Positions 50,422 to 60,908 of a DNA stretch of 64,000 nucleotides are shown one piece after another. Within the stretch, counting starts at the first letter, position 1, and each line of letters begins with the position of its first letter. Both the position numbers and the translations under genes were made by a program. Origin of the DNA: Bradyrhizobium sp. CSA112. GTDB lineage: Bacteria > Pseudomonadota > Alphaproteobacteria > Rhizobiales > Xanthobacteraceae. Under the pieces are notes generated by a model. That model searched no databases. It saw nothing but the letters and a program-made list of their open reading frames with translations, and was not told the DNA's origin. The DNA lies in NCBI RefSeq assembly GCF_029051645.1, contig NZ_JAACFS010000001.1, positions 682,001-746,000 on the forward strand. Direction: 5' to 3'.

Positions 50422-52242
50422 CTAATGATTATCCCGCGCCACGCCGACCATGCCGGCAATATTTTGATAGCGCGTTGCGAGCTCCATGCAGGCGCCGGTG
50501 GCCTGCTGGCCGACGGTCGAGCGATAGACCTCCTGCCACGGCGTCTGATTGGCCGGGTAGGGGAAGCCGCCCTTGTCCTTCAGCTCGGCGCGACGCTTCT
50601 TCAGTTCGTCGCTCGTGATCAGGATGTTGGCGTCGCCCTTGTTGAGGTCGATGCGAACCTTGTCGCCGGTCCTTAAGATCGCAAGCCCTCCGTCGGCGGC
50701 GGCCTCCGGCGAGGCGTTGAGGATCGACGGCGAACCCGACGTGCCGGACTGCCTTCCGTCGCCGATGCAGGGCAGCGAGAGAATACCGCGTTTGATCAGC
50801 GCCGCCGGGGGCTGCATATTGACGACCTCGGCGCCGCCGGGATAGCCGATCGGCCCGGCGCCGCGGATGAACAGCACGCAGTGCTCGTCGATGTCGAGCG
50901 AGGGATCGTCGATGCGGTCGTGATAATCCTCAGGGCCTTCGAACACGATAGCGCGGCCTTCGAACGCATTCGGGTCTTTGGGATTGATCAGGTAGCGGTC
51001 GCGGAATTCCTTCGAGATCACGCTGGTCTTCATGATCGCGGAATCGAACAGGTTGCCGCGCAGCACCAGGAAGCCGGCGTCCTTCACCAGCGGCTTGTCG
51101 TAGCTCCAGATCACGTCGCCGTCGGGCTTGGGCGCCTCGCGGCAGTTCTCGCCCATGGTGCGGCCGTTGACAGTGACAGCGTCCTCGTGAATGCGCTTGT
51201 GCGCCATCAATTCGCGCACCACCGCCGGCACGCCGCCGGCGCGATGATATTCCTCGCCGAGATAGAAGCCGGCCGGCTGCATGTTCACCAGCAGCGGGAT
51301 GTCATGGCCGTGTTTCTGCCAATCGTCGATCGAGAGCTCGACACCGATGTGCCGCGCCAGCGCGTTGATGTGGATCGGCGCGTTGGTCGAGCCTCCGATC
51401 GCCGAATTCACCACGATGCAGTTCTCGAACGCCTTGCGGGTCAGGATGTCGGAGGGTTTGAGATCCTCCCAGACCATCTCGACGATCCGTTTTCCAGTCT
51501 CGTAGGCGATCTGGCCGCGCTCGCGATGCGGCGCGGGAATCGCCGCACAGCCCGGCAGCGACATGCCGAGGGCTTCCGCGAGCGAGTTCATGGTGGAGGC
51601 GGTGCCCATGGTGTTGCAATGGCCGACCGACGGGGCCGAGGAGGCCACGAGCTCGATGAACTTGTTGTAGTCGATCTCGCCGGCGGCCAGCATCTCGCGG
51701 GCTTTCCAGACGATGGTGCCCGAACCGGTGCGCTCGCCGTTGTGCCAGCCGTTCAGCATCGGGCCGCCCGAGAGCACGATCGCGGGAAGATTGACGGTCG
51801 CCGCGGCCATCAGGCAGGCCGGCGTGGTCTTGTCGCAGCCGGTAGTCAGCACCACGCCGTCGAGCGGATAGCCGAACAGGATTTCGACCAGCCCGAGATA
51901 GGCGAGATTGCGGTCGAGCGCCGCGGTCGGGCGCTTTCCGGTTTCCTGGATCGGATGTGTCGGGAATTCCATCGCGATGCCGCCGGCCGCGCGGATGCCC
52001 TCGCGCACCCGGTGCGCCAGTTCGAGATGGTGCCGGTTGCACGGCGACAGGTCGTTGCCGGTTTGCGCGATGCCGATGATCGGCTTGCCGGACTGCAATT
52101 CCTCGCGCGTCAAGCCGTAGTTCAGGTAGCGCTCAAGATAGAGCGCGGTCATTCCCGGATTATGCGGGTTATCAAACCATTCGAGGGAACGCAGCCTTCG
52201 GCCTTTGCCATTGGTGGCAGTCTTGTCGTCATTATTTTTCAT
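50422..52242 (-). CDS. IlvD/Edd family sugar-acid dehydratase
   Basis: 606 residues. Iron-sulfur cysteines in [14 protein letters not shown] and [10 protein letters not shown], and [16 protein letters not shown] near 490. The length and motifs fit the arabonate/xylonate/gluconate dehydratase branch rather than amino-acid IlvD. It makes a 2-keto-3-deoxy sugar acid. The ATG follows GGGAGGAACC. A LacI-type operator lies 130 bp upstream. Confidence 0.9.
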   Translation of the reverse strand: MKNNDDKTATNGKGRRLRSLEWFDNPHNPGMTALYLERYLNYGLTREELQSGKPIIGIAQTGNDLSPCNRHHLELAHRVREGIRAAGGIAMEFPTHPIQETGKRPTAALDRNLAYLGLVEILFGYPLDGVVLTTGCDKTTPACLMAAATVNLPAIVLSGGPMLNGWHNGERTGSGTIVWKAREMLAAGEIDYNKFIELVASSAPSVGHCNTMGTASTMNSLAEALGMSLPGCAAIPAPHRERGQIAYETGKRIVEMVWEDLKPSDILTRKAFENCIVVNSAIGGSTNAPIHINALARHIGVELSIDDWQKHGHDIPLLVNMQPAGFYLGEEYHRAGGVPAVVRELMAHKRIHEDAVTVNGRTMGENCREAPKPDGDVIWSYDKPLVKDAGFLVLRGNLFDSAIMKTSVISKEFRDRYLINPKDPNAFEGRAIVFEGPEDYHDRIDDPSLDIDEHCVLFIRGAGPIGYPGGAEVVNMQPPAALIKRGILSLPCIGDGRQSGTSGSPSILNASPEAAADGGLAILRTGDKVRIDLNKGDANILITSDELKKRRAELKDKGGFPYPANQTPWQEVYRSTVGQQATGACMELATRYQNIAGMVGVARDNH

Positions 52243-52371
52243 TGGTTCCTCCCGCACTGCAAACTCGTGGACGGCTTAAATCACGGCGGTGATGCACCAT
52301 GCTGAAAATTTCATCCGCCGCAACGCGCTTGCCTTTCCCGTCTGAGCGATCCGATCTTAGTTCGGCCCAAA

Positions 52372-52385
52372 AGATAGCGCTACCA
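52372..52385. promoter_or_regulatory. Candidate LacI-family operator before the dehydratase
   Basis: AGATAGCGCTACCA fits TGGTAGCGCTACCA at 12 of 14 places and shares AGCGCTACCAT with 53498-53511. Confidence 0.55.
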
Positions 52386-52423
52386 TTTTCTGGCCGCATG
52401 CCATCCCTGGCCGGAAATTGCCA

Positions 52424-53455
52424 TCAAATACTTTGCGGCGTCGAACTCTCGCGGACGATCAATTGAAAGCCAAGGTCGAGAACCGGTTCCTTCGGGCGGC
52501 GGCCTTCGATCGCGTCGATCACCATCGTGACGGCGTGCCGACCCATTTCATAGCGATTGGTGCGCACGCTGGTGAGTGACGGAACGGCGGAAGCCATGAA
52601 TTCCAGATCGTTGAAGCCGACAATCTTGAGGTCACCGGGAACCGATATCTGGCGGCGCTGGCATTCAAACAGCACGCCGAGCGCAAGGTCGTCGTTGACG
52701 CAGAAGACCGCGTCGATGTCGGGCGCCTGGGCAAGAAGATCGGCGAACAGTGTCCCGCCTAGCGTGACAGTGGTTGGTATGGAGGTGGTGACAACGAGGT
52801 TCGGATCGAACAGGGAGGCGGCTTTCATGGCATCACGATACCCTTCGAACCGCCGCTGGACGCGGGGATCCATTCGTGCACCGAGAAATCCGATACGCTG
52901 GCATCCTTGCTCGAGAATGTGTGAGATGGCCGCAAAACCTGCATCGTAGTGCGAGAAACCGACCATCATGTCCACAGGACTGTCGCCGATTTCCATGATC
53001 TGCGTGACCGGACAATTCATGGACTCCAGAATTGCGCGCGATTCCGCAGTCTGGTTGATGCCGGTTACGATCAATCCCGCCGGCTTCTGCGCCCGGAACA
53101 GACGCAGGAGTTTCTCTTCCTGCAATATACTGTAGCGGGTATTGGCAAGCTGGATGCTGTAGCGGCTGCCTTCGGAAGAGTCGTAGACGCCGCGCAATAC
53201 ATCGGCGAATACGTTATTGGTGAGGGAAGGGATCACGACGCCGATGACTTCGGTGCGGTGCGAGGCGAGGGCGCGCGCGGCGAGATTGGGGACGTAACCT
53301 AATTCCTTCACCGCGCTATCGACGCGTTCCCGCTTGCTCAACGACAGTGCTTCGGGATTCCTGAAAAAACGCGATGCCGTGATTGGGCTGACGCCGGCGA
53401 GCTTGGCGACCTCGGTGAGGCGGATTTTGCCAGACTTTGTCTGTTTTCGTCCCAT
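52424..53455 (-). CDS. LacI-family repressor, GntR (gluconate)-like
   Basis: 343 residues. Helix-turn-helix RLTEVAKLAGVSPITASRFFRNP with hinge NLAARALASHRTEVIGVV, then a ribose-binding-type effector domain (VNDDLALGVLFECQRR, GFNDLEF). It lies between the dehydratase and importer operons and probably represses both through the AGCGCT sites. Confidence 0.9.
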   Translation of the reverse strand: MGRKQTKSGKIRLTEVAKLAGVSPITASRFFRNPEALSLSKRERVDSAVKELGYVPNLAARALASHRTEVIGVVIPSLTNNVFADVLRGVYDSSEGSRYSIQLANTRYSILQEEKLLRLFRAQKPAGLIVTGINQTAESRAILESMNCPVTQIMEIGDSPVDMMVGFSHYDAGFAAISHILEQGCQRIGFLGARMDPRVQRRFEGYRDAMKAASLFDPNLVVTTSIPTTVTLGGTLFADLLAQAPDIDAVFCVNDDLALGVLFECQRRQISVPGDLKIVGFNDLEFMASAVPSLTSVRTNRYEMGRHAVTMVIDAIEGRRPKEPVLDLGFQLIVRESSTPQSI

Positions 53456-53497
53456 CTTGCGCTCATATCACAACAGATTAGACGTTTGAACAATTAT

Positions 53498-53511
53498 TGA
53501 CAGCGCTACCA
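53498..53511. promoter_or_regulatory. Candidate LacI-family operator before the importer
   Basis: TGACAGCGCTACCA, 12 of 14 to the palindrome, lies between the divergent LacI and ABC genes, 138 bp before the ATPase start. Confidence 0.55.
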
Positions 53512-53648
53512 TCGGATTGCTAAAAGCCGCCAAACTGCGGATGATGATGACGGTTGAATTCGGCTTCCGGCATTAAAGTCGAAAAGACAGCAGGGCGTCG
53601 CCGCCCACCCGTGGCGCCACAAAACAGAAGATGAGGGGAGAGAGTTCG

Positions 53649-54716
<1,068 letters not shown>

Positions 54717-54775
54717 GCAATAAACTAAAGTGGCTGAGCAATAACCAAAAAAGATATTCAAAGGGAGGATGGACC

Positions 54776-56095
54776 ATGCACGACTTTACCCGCCGCTCTC
54801 TGCTTCAGGGTGGCACGGCGCTGGCTGCGGCCGGCGCCTTGACCGGACCGGCACTGCTCGATTTCGCCAAGGCCTGGGCGCAAGCCTCGCCCTGGAAGGC
54901 CGAGCCCGGCGCCAAGCTCACCGTGATGCGCTGGAAGCGCTTCGTACCGGCGGAAGACGAGGCCTTCAATGCCATGGTCGCCGCGTTCAAGACCGCGACC
55001 GGCACCGAGATGAACGTGTTCTCGGAGTCGTTCGAGGACGTGCAGCCGAAGGCATCCGTTGCCGCCAACACCGGCTCGGGCCTCGACCTCGCCTGGGGCC
55101 TGCACACGCTGCCGCAGCTGTTCCCGGCGCAAGTGCTGCAGCTGAACGACGTCGCCGACTATCTCGGCAAGAAATACGGTGGCTGGACCGAAGCTGCGGC
55201 GGTGACCTGCAAGCAGGGCAACAACTGGCTCGGTATCCCGGTCGCGACCATCGGCGGCTACATGACCTACCGCAAATCGTCGGTGGAAAAGGCCGGTTTC
55301 AAGGATTTCCCGAAAGACTTCCCGGGTTTCCTTGAGATGTGCAAGGCGCTGAAGAAGAACAACACGCCGGCTGGTTTCCCGCTGGGCCACGCCTCGGGCG
55401 ACGCCAATGCCTGGCTGCACTGGATCCTCTGGGGTCACGGGGCCTACACCGTCGACAAGGACAACAAGGTCATCATCAACTCACCCGAGACCGTAAAGGC
55501 GCTCGAGTACTGCAAGGCGCTGTCCGACACCTTTATTCCCGGCGTCGCGTCGTGGAATGATTCGTCGAACAACAAGGCGTTTCTGTCGGGCGAACTGCAT
55601 TGCACCGCCAACGGCATCTCAATCTATGTCGCGGCGAAGGACGATCCGACCAAGAAGGAACTCACCGAAGATACGTATCATGCGCTGTGGCCGGTCGGTC
55701 CCATCGGGAAGCCGACCGAACTGCAGCTCTGCGTGCCGATCCTGGCGTTCAAGTTCACCAAATATCCGAACGCCGCGAAGGCCTTCATCGCCTTCATGCT
55801 GGAGAAGGAAAACTACGACAAGTGGCTGATGGGCGCGCGCGGCTATCTCACCCACACGCTCAATGCCTACGATAACTCGCCGGTCTGGACTGCGGATCCG
55901 AAGAACCAGGTGTTCAGCCAGGCGAGCAAGCGCGCGCTTCCCGCGTCCGGCATCGGTACGCCGGGCGAGAAGGCGGCAACCGCGATCGCCGACTTCCTGG
56001 TGGTCGACATGTTCGCCAACTACTGCACCGGCGCCAAGGATGCCAAGACCGCAATCGCGGAAACCGAGCGGCAGTTGAAGCGTATCTATCGCTAA
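54776..56095 (+). CDS. Sugar ABC transporter substrate-binding protein, Tat-exported
   Basis: 439 residues. The twin-arginine leader TRRSLLQGGTALAAAGAL suggests folded export. Family 1 binding-protein core (ETVKALEYCKALSDTF, FIAFMLEKENYDKWL). GGGAGG ribosome site. Ligand inferred to be a sugar or sugar acid matching the dehydratase. Confidence 0.93.
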   Translation: MHDFTRRSLLQGGTALAAAGALTGPALLDFAKAWAQASPWKAEPGAKLTVMRWKRFVPAEDEAFNAMVAAFKTATGTEMNVFSESFEDVQPKASVAANTGSGLDLAWGLHTLPQLFPAQVLQLNDVADYLGKKYGGWTEAAAVTCKQGNNWLGIPVATIGGYMTYRKSSVEKAGFKDFPKDFPGFLEMCKALKKNNTPAGFPLGHASGDANAWLHWILWGHGAYTVDKDNKVIINSPETVKALEYCKALSDTFIPGVASWNDSSNNKAFLSGELHCTANGISIYVAAKDDPTKKELTEDTYHALWPVGPIGKPTELQLCVPILAFKFTKYPNAAKAFIAFMLEKENYDKWLMGARGYLTHTLNAYDNSPVWTADPKNQVFSQASKRALPASGIGTPGEKAATAIADFLVVDMFANYCTGAKDAKTAIAETERQLKRIYR

Positions 56096-56103
56096 CAAGA
56101 ACC

Positions 56104-56135
56104 GGAGCGGATGGCGGGTGACCGCCATCCGCTCC
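56104..56135. promoter_or_regulatory. Intercistronic hairpin after the binding-protein gene
   Basis: GGAGCGGATGGCGG-gtga-CCGCCATCCGCTCC, a perfect 14-bp stem with a 4-base loop, then ATTCATTTTC. It lies 8 bp after the stop and 27 bp before the permease ATG. It likely shields the binding-protein mRNA or partly stops transcription, giving more binding protein than permease. Confidence 0.75.
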
Positions 56136-56162
56136 ATTCATTTTCAATCGGGACATCGCCCC

Positions 56163-57122
56163 ATGGCTGACATCGCAATCGCGCCACGACGCGCCAAGAC
56201 GGAGATTCGCGAGGCCAGCGCATGGGACCAGCTCAAGCACAACCGTAACTGGCTGGGCTTCTGGTTCATGGTGCCGGCGCTGGTGTTCCTGATTTTCTTC
56301 TTGGCCTATCCGCTTGGCCTCGGTATCTGGCTTTCGTTCACCGACACCCGCATCGGCCGCGTCGGGGCATTTGTCGGGACCGAGAATTACGAGTGGCTGT
56401 GGGACGATGCCATCTTCTGGCTCTCGGTATTCAATACGCTTTTGTACACGTTCGTCGCCAGCGCGATCAAATTCGGTATCGGGCTCTATCTGGCGCTGCT
56501 CCTGAACGAGAACATGCCGTTCAAGGCGATGCTACGCGCGCTGGTGCTGATCCCCTTCATCGTGCCGACCGTACTGTCGGCGCTGGCATTCTGGTGGATC
56601 TTCGACTCGCAGTTCTCGATCATCTCGTGGTCGCTGAAGCAGATGGGGCTGATCACCGAGAACATCAATTTCCTCGGCGACACGACATGGGCGCGCATCT
56701 GCGTGATCTTCGCCAATATCTGGCGTGGCGTGCCGTTCGTCGCGATCACGCTGCTTGCCGGCCTGCAGACGGTGTCTCCGTCGCTCTATGAGGCCGCGAC
56801 GCTGGATGGCGCCACCCGCTGGCAGATGTTCCGCCACATCACCTATCCACTGCTCACACCGATCATCGCTGTCGTGATGACATTCTCGGTGTTGTTCACC
56901 TTCACCGACTTCCAGTTGATCTGGGCGATGACGCGGGGTGGTCCGGTCAACGCCACCCACCTGATGGCGACCTTGTCTTACCAGCGGGCGATCATCGCTG
57001 GCCAATTGGGAGAGGGCGCGGCGATCGCAAGCGCGATGATTCCGTTCCTGCTCGCCGCGATCATGGTGTCCTGGTTCGGGCTGCAACGCCGCAAGTGGCA
57101 GCAGGGAGAGAGCAATGACTGA
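56163..57122 (+). CDS. Sugar ABC permease, MalF-type
   Basis: 319 residues with six helices. The ATPase contact motif is YEAATLDGATRWQMFRHITYPLLTP near residue 220. ATG is that of MADIAIAPR. Overlaps the next permease by 8 bp. Confidence 0.93.
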   Translation: MADIAIAPRRAKTEIREASAWDQLKHNRNWLGFWFMVPALVFLIFFLAYPLGLGIWLSFTDTRIGRVGAFVGTENYEWLWDDAIFWLSVFNTLLYTFVASAIKFGIGLYLALLLNENMPFKAMLRALVLIPFIVPTVLSALAFWWIFDSQFSIISWSLKQMGLITENINFLGDTTWARICVIFANIWRGVPFVAITLLAGLQTVSPSLYEAATLDGATRWQMFRHITYPLLTPIIAVVMTFSVLFTFTDFQLIWAMTRGGPVNATHLMATLSYQRAIIAGQLGEGAAIASAMIPFLLAAIMVSWFGLQRRKWQQGESND

Positions 57123-58050
57123 CCTGCCCACCTCTCGGATCGATCTCAAGGCCGTACTGCATAGCTCGGCACCGACGGTTGCGAAGGACGATCACAGCGA
57201 GGGCATGAGCTATCTGCATTCGGTGCCGCGCCGGATGGTGACGCTCTATCTGCCGTTGTCGATCATCGTCGTCATCTTGATATTCCCGTTCTACTGGATG
57301 GGGCTGACGGCGATCAAACCGGACGAGCAACTGCTCGATCTCGACAAGTACAACCCGTTCTGGACCTGGAATCCGACCTTCAAGCACTTTTACAAGCTCC
57401 TGTTCGAAAGCCACTATCCGATGTGGCTCTGGAACACGATGTATGTGGCGGTCTGCGCCACCATCCTGTCGATCATTGCGAGCGTGCTCGCCGCCTATGC
57501 CATCGTTCGTCTCCGCTACAAGGGTGCCAACCTGGTCGGCGGCCTGATCTTCCTGGCCTATCTTGTGCCGCCCTCGATCCTGTTCATTCCGCTCGCGACC
57601 GTCGTGTTCCAGTACGGCCTGTTCGACTCGCCGATGGCACTGATCCTGACCTATCCGACCATCCTGATCCCGTTCTCGACCTGGCTGTTGATGGGTTACT
57701 TCAAGACCATCCCGTTCGAGCTGGAAGAATGCGCGCTGATCGACGGCGCCAGCCGCTGGCAGATCCTGATCAAGATAGTGCTGCCGTTGGCCATTCCCGG
57801 CCTGATCTCGGCGTTCATCTTCTGCTTCACGCTGTGCTGGAACGAGTTCATCTACGCGCTGACCTTCCTGCAATCGACATCCAACAAGACGGTGCCGGTC
57901 GCGATCGTCAACGAATTCGTCGATGGCGATATCTATCGCTGGGGTTCGCTGATGGCGGGCGCGCTGGCGGGCTCGTTGCCGCTGGTCATTCTTTACGCCT
58001 TCTTCGTCGAGCATTATGTGTCGGCCATGACGGGAGCTGTGAAAGAGTGA
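57115..58050 (+). CDS. Sugar ABC permease, MalG-type
   Basis: 311 residues with six helices. Contact motif EECALIDGASRWQILIKIVLPLAIPG near residue 205. Last gene of the importer operon. Confidence 0.93.
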   Translation: MTDLPTSRIDLKAVLHSSAPTVAKDDHSEGMSYLHSVPRRMVTLYLPLSIIVVILIFPFYWMGLTAIKPDEQLLDLDKYNPFWTWNPTFKHFYKLLFESHYPMWLWNTMYVAVCATILSIIASVLAAYAIVRLRYKGANLVGGLIFLAYLVPPSILFIPLATVVFQYGLFDSPMALILTYPTILIPFSTWLLMGYFKTIPFELEECALIDGASRWQILIKIVLPLAIPGLISAFIFCFTLCWNEFIYALTFLQSTSNKTVPVAIVNEFVDGDIYRWGSLMAGALAGSLPLVILYAFFVEHYVSAMTGAVKE

Positions 58051-58090
58051 GCGCCTAGGGCCCGCATCAAGAAATAGCAAAGCTATCGCT

Positions 58091-58213
58091 GTCGTCCCTG
58101 CGAAAGCAGGGACCCATAACCACCGGCGGCAATTGTTGAGACGAAGCCGTCAACCATCCCATCTTGATCGCATCGGCCGCGGCGTATAGGTCCCGGCTCA
58201 AGGCCGGGACGAC
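58091..58213. repeat. Intergenic repeat, GTCGTCCC family
   Basis: GTCGTCCCTGCG...GGGACGAC ends, with ACCCATAACCAC, AATTGTT and GGCCGCGGCGTAT inside. The same elements occur in order at 62489-62602. Confidence 0.65.
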
Positions 58214-58238
58214 CAAGTATGAAGAGGGAGTAGGGGTC

Positions 58239-59225
58239 TTGCACATTCTGATTCTCGGTGCCGCCGGCATGGTGGGCCGCAAGCTGACCGAACGGTTGTT
58301 GCGCGACGGCCGCCTCGGCAAGCACGAAATCACCCGCATGACGCTGCAGGACGTGGTGGCGCCGGCCAAGCCCGCCAATGCGTCGATCCCGATTCAAGTC
58401 GTGGCTTCCGATTTTGCCGATCCCGGCGCGGCAGAGCCGCTGATCGCCGATCGGCCGGAGGTGATCTTTCATCTCGCCGCAATCGTCTCCGGCGAGGCCG
58501 AGGCCGAATTCGACAAGGGCTACCGGATCAATCTCGACGGCACACGATATCTGATCGATGCCATCCGCCACGCCGGCGGCGGCTACAAGCCGCGGCTGGT
58601 GTTCACGTCCTCGATCGCGGTGTTCGGCGCGCCGTTCCCGGAAAAGATCGGCGACGAATTCTTCCATACGCCGCTGACGAGCTACGGCACGCAGAAGTCG
58701 ATCTGCGAACTCCTGATCAACGATTACACGCGCAAGGGCCTTTTGGACGGCATCTCGATCCGCCTGCCGACGATCTGCGTGCGGCCGGGCAAGCCGAACA
58801 AGGCTGCGTCCGGCTTCTTCTCTAACATCATCCGCGAGCCGTTGGCCGGCGAGGAGGCGGTGCTGCCGGTGTCCGAGGACGTACGGCACTGGCATGCCTC
58901 GCCGAAATCGGCGGTGGGGTTCCTGATGCACGCCGGCACCATGGACCTCAATACGATGGGGCCGCGTCGCAATCTCAGCATGCCCGGCATGTCGGTAACC
59001 GTCGGCGAGCAGATCGCAGCACTCGATCGCGTCGCAGGCAAGAACGTCACCGCCCGCATCAAGCGCGTGCCCGATCCGACCATCATCGGCATTGTCAGCG
59101 GCTGGCCGCGGGATTTCGACACCGCCCGCGCGCTCAAGCTCGGCTTCACCACCGCCGAGAAGACGTTTGACGATATCATCCGGATCCATATCGAGGATGA
59201 GCTCGGCGGCAAGTTTGCGGCCTAA
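58239..59225 (+). CDS. denD: NAD-dependent epimerase/dehydrogenase, D-erythronate dehydrogenase (DenD)-like
   Basis: 328 residues from TTG 58239 (GGAGTAGGGG upstream), giving MHILILGAAGMVGRKL. Active Tyr-Lys in TSYGTQKSICE, Ser in FTSSIAVFG. The pattern is that of DenD, which oxidises four-carbon sugar acids. An upstream TTG would start inside a repeat, so is not used. Confidence 0.85.
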   Translation: MHILILGAAGMVGRKLTERLLRDGRLGKHEITRMTLQDVVAPAKPANASIPIQVVASDFADPGAAEPLIADRPEVIFHLAAIVSGEAEAEFDKGYRINLDGTRYLIDAIRHAGGGYKPRLVFTSSIAVFGAPFPEKIGDEFFHTPLTSYGTQKSICELLINDYTRKGLLDGISIRLPTICVRPGKPNKAASGFFSNIIREPLAGEEAVLPVSEDVRHWHASPKSAVGFLMHAGTMDLNTMGPRRNLSMPGMSVTVGEQIAALDRVAGKNVTARIKRVPDPTIIGIVSGWPRDFDTARALKLGFTTAEKTFDDIIRIHIEDELGGKFAA

Positions 59226-59258
59226 TGTGACTTTACGCTAGTTTGCGCGGATGCGGCC

Positions 59259-60206
59259 ATGACCAAAGTTGCCTGCATCGGCGAGTGCATGATCGAGCTT
59301 AAGCAGGCCCAAGGGACCCAGGCCGGCCTGTTTTCGCGCGGCTATGGCGGCGACACCCTCAACACTGCCGTCTATCTCGCCCGCCTCGGCGCCGGCGCCG
59401 ACTACATCACCGCACTCGGTGATGACAGCCTCAGCGATGAGATGATTGCCGGTTGGGCTGCGGAAGGGGTCGGGACAACACGGGTGGCGCGGCTGCCGGG
59501 CAAGCTGCCGGGTCTCTACATGATCCAGACCGACGACAAGGGCGAGCGCCGGTTCTTTCACTGGCGCGACAGCGCTGCCGCGCGCAGCCTGATGGATTTG
59601 CCGCAGACGCCGGAGATCCTGGGTTCGCTGGCTACCTATGAGATGATCTATCTCTCGGCGATCACGTTATCGCTTTATGGCGAGGAGGGACGGGCGCGGC
59701 TGTTCGCGGCCGTCAAGCGCGCGCGTGAGGCCGGGGCGCGGTTTGCCTTCGACACCAATTTCCGCGCCCGTGGTTGGCCCGATCTCGACGTCGCGCGCGC
59801 CGTTTATCACGATGCCTTCGAACTCGCCGATATCGTACTGGCTTCGACGGAGGACCTGCTGCCGCTCCATCCCGGCGAAAGCAATGAAGCCTTGCTGGCG
59901 CGGATTCCGGGCAACGAAGTAGTTCTAAAATTGTCCGAACCCGCGAGCATTCTGCGGCTGGCGGGCGTTTCGCACCAGATCAGGGCTGAGCAGCTAAAGG
60001 CGCCCGTCGTCGACACCACCGCGGCCGGCGACAGTTTTGCCGCGGCCTATGTCGCCGCGCGGCTTGCGGGCGCGGACCCGAAGGAAGCCGCCCGCGCGGG
60101 GCATCGTCTGGCCGGCGTTGTGGTATGTCATCCCGGGGCTATCATCCCGCGTGCGGCGATGCCGCCCGGACTCATTCCCGCTACCTCTGGCAAGGCATCT
60201 CCATGA
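59259..60206 (+). CDS. kdgK: PfkB-family kinase, probable 2-keto-3-deoxygluconate kinase
   Basis: 315 residues. GECMIELKQ, GYGGDTLNTAVYLARLG and the C-terminal DTTAAGDSFAAAY (catalytic Asp) are the PfkB motifs. With the dehydratase and KDPG aldolase it completes a 2-keto-3-deoxy-acid route. Overlaps the aldolase start (ATGA). Confidence 0.88.
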   Translation: MTKVACIGECMIELKQAQGTQAGLFSRGYGGDTLNTAVYLARLGAGADYITALGDDSLSDEMIAGWAAEGVGTTRVARLPGKLPGLYMIQTDDKGERRFFHWRDSAAARSLMDLPQTPEILGSLATYEMIYLSAITLSLYGEEGRARLFAAVKRAREAGARFAFDTNFRARGWPDLDVARAVYHDAFELADIVLASTEDLLPLHPGESNEALLARIPGNEVVLKLSEPASILRLAGVSHQIRAEQLKAPVVDTTAAGDSFAAAYVAARLAGADPKEAARAGHRLAGVVVCHPGAIIPRAAMPPGLIPATSGKASP

Positions 60207-60853
60207 CTGCAACCACAAGGCAGGAACAACTCGCCGCCATCTTCAAGTCCGCGACGGTGATCCCCGTGCTCACCATCGATCGGCTGGAGGACGCGGTGCC
60301 GCTGGCCCGCGCGCTGGTTGCAGGCGGGGTGCGCGTGCTGGAAGTCACCCTGCGAACGCCGGTCGCCGCAGACGCCGCCAAGGCCATGATCACAGAGGTG
60401 CCGGAAGCCATTGTCGGCATCGGTACAATTTTAGATGCCGATGATCTGGCAAGGGCGAGGGCGCTCGGGGCCAAATTCGGCATTAGCCCCGGCGCGACGC
60501 CGGAGCTGTTGAAGGCCGCCGCCGCAAGCGAGCTGCCGTTTGCGCCTGGGATCGCGACCGCTTCCGAGCTGATGCAGGCGCTGGCGGCCGGCTTCGACCT
60601 GGTGAAATTCTTCCCCGCCGAGCAGGCCGGCGGTATCAAGGCACTTCGGGCGCTGGCGGGGCCGTTTCCGAATATCCTGATATGCCCCACCGGCGGCATC
60701 GGCGAAGCCAATGCGGCGACCTGGCTGGCCGAGCCTAATGTGGTGGCGGTGGGCGGTTCCTGGCTCTGCCCGGCGGCGGATATCCGGTCCGGCAACTGGG
60801 CCGGCATAACCGCCATGTGCGCGCGGACCCTGAAATCGCTGAAACCGGCGTGA
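60203..60853 (+). CDS. eda: KDPG/KHG aldolase
   Basis: 216 residues. VIPVLTI, VLEVTLRTP (Glu), GIGTILDADD and FDLVKFFPAEQAGG with the Schiff-base Lys near residue 135. It splits 2-keto-3-deoxy-6-phosphogluconate to pyruvate and glyceraldehyde-3-phosphate. Coupled to the kinase. Confidence 0.93.
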   Translation: MTATTRQEQLAAIFKSATVIPVLTIDRLEDAVPLARALVAGGVRVLEVTLRTPVAADAAKAMITEVPEAIVGIGTILDADDLARARALGAKFGISPGATPELLKAAAASELPFAPGIATASELMQALAAGFDLVKFFPAEQAGGIKALRALAGPFPNILICPTGGIGEANAATWLAEPNVVAVGGSWLCPAADIRSGNWAGITAMCARTLKSLKPA

Positions 60854-60908
60854 AGTCTTTTCCCCGATAGGCTACAAATTGGCCGGAACCGGAACAAGGA
60901 GAACGACC

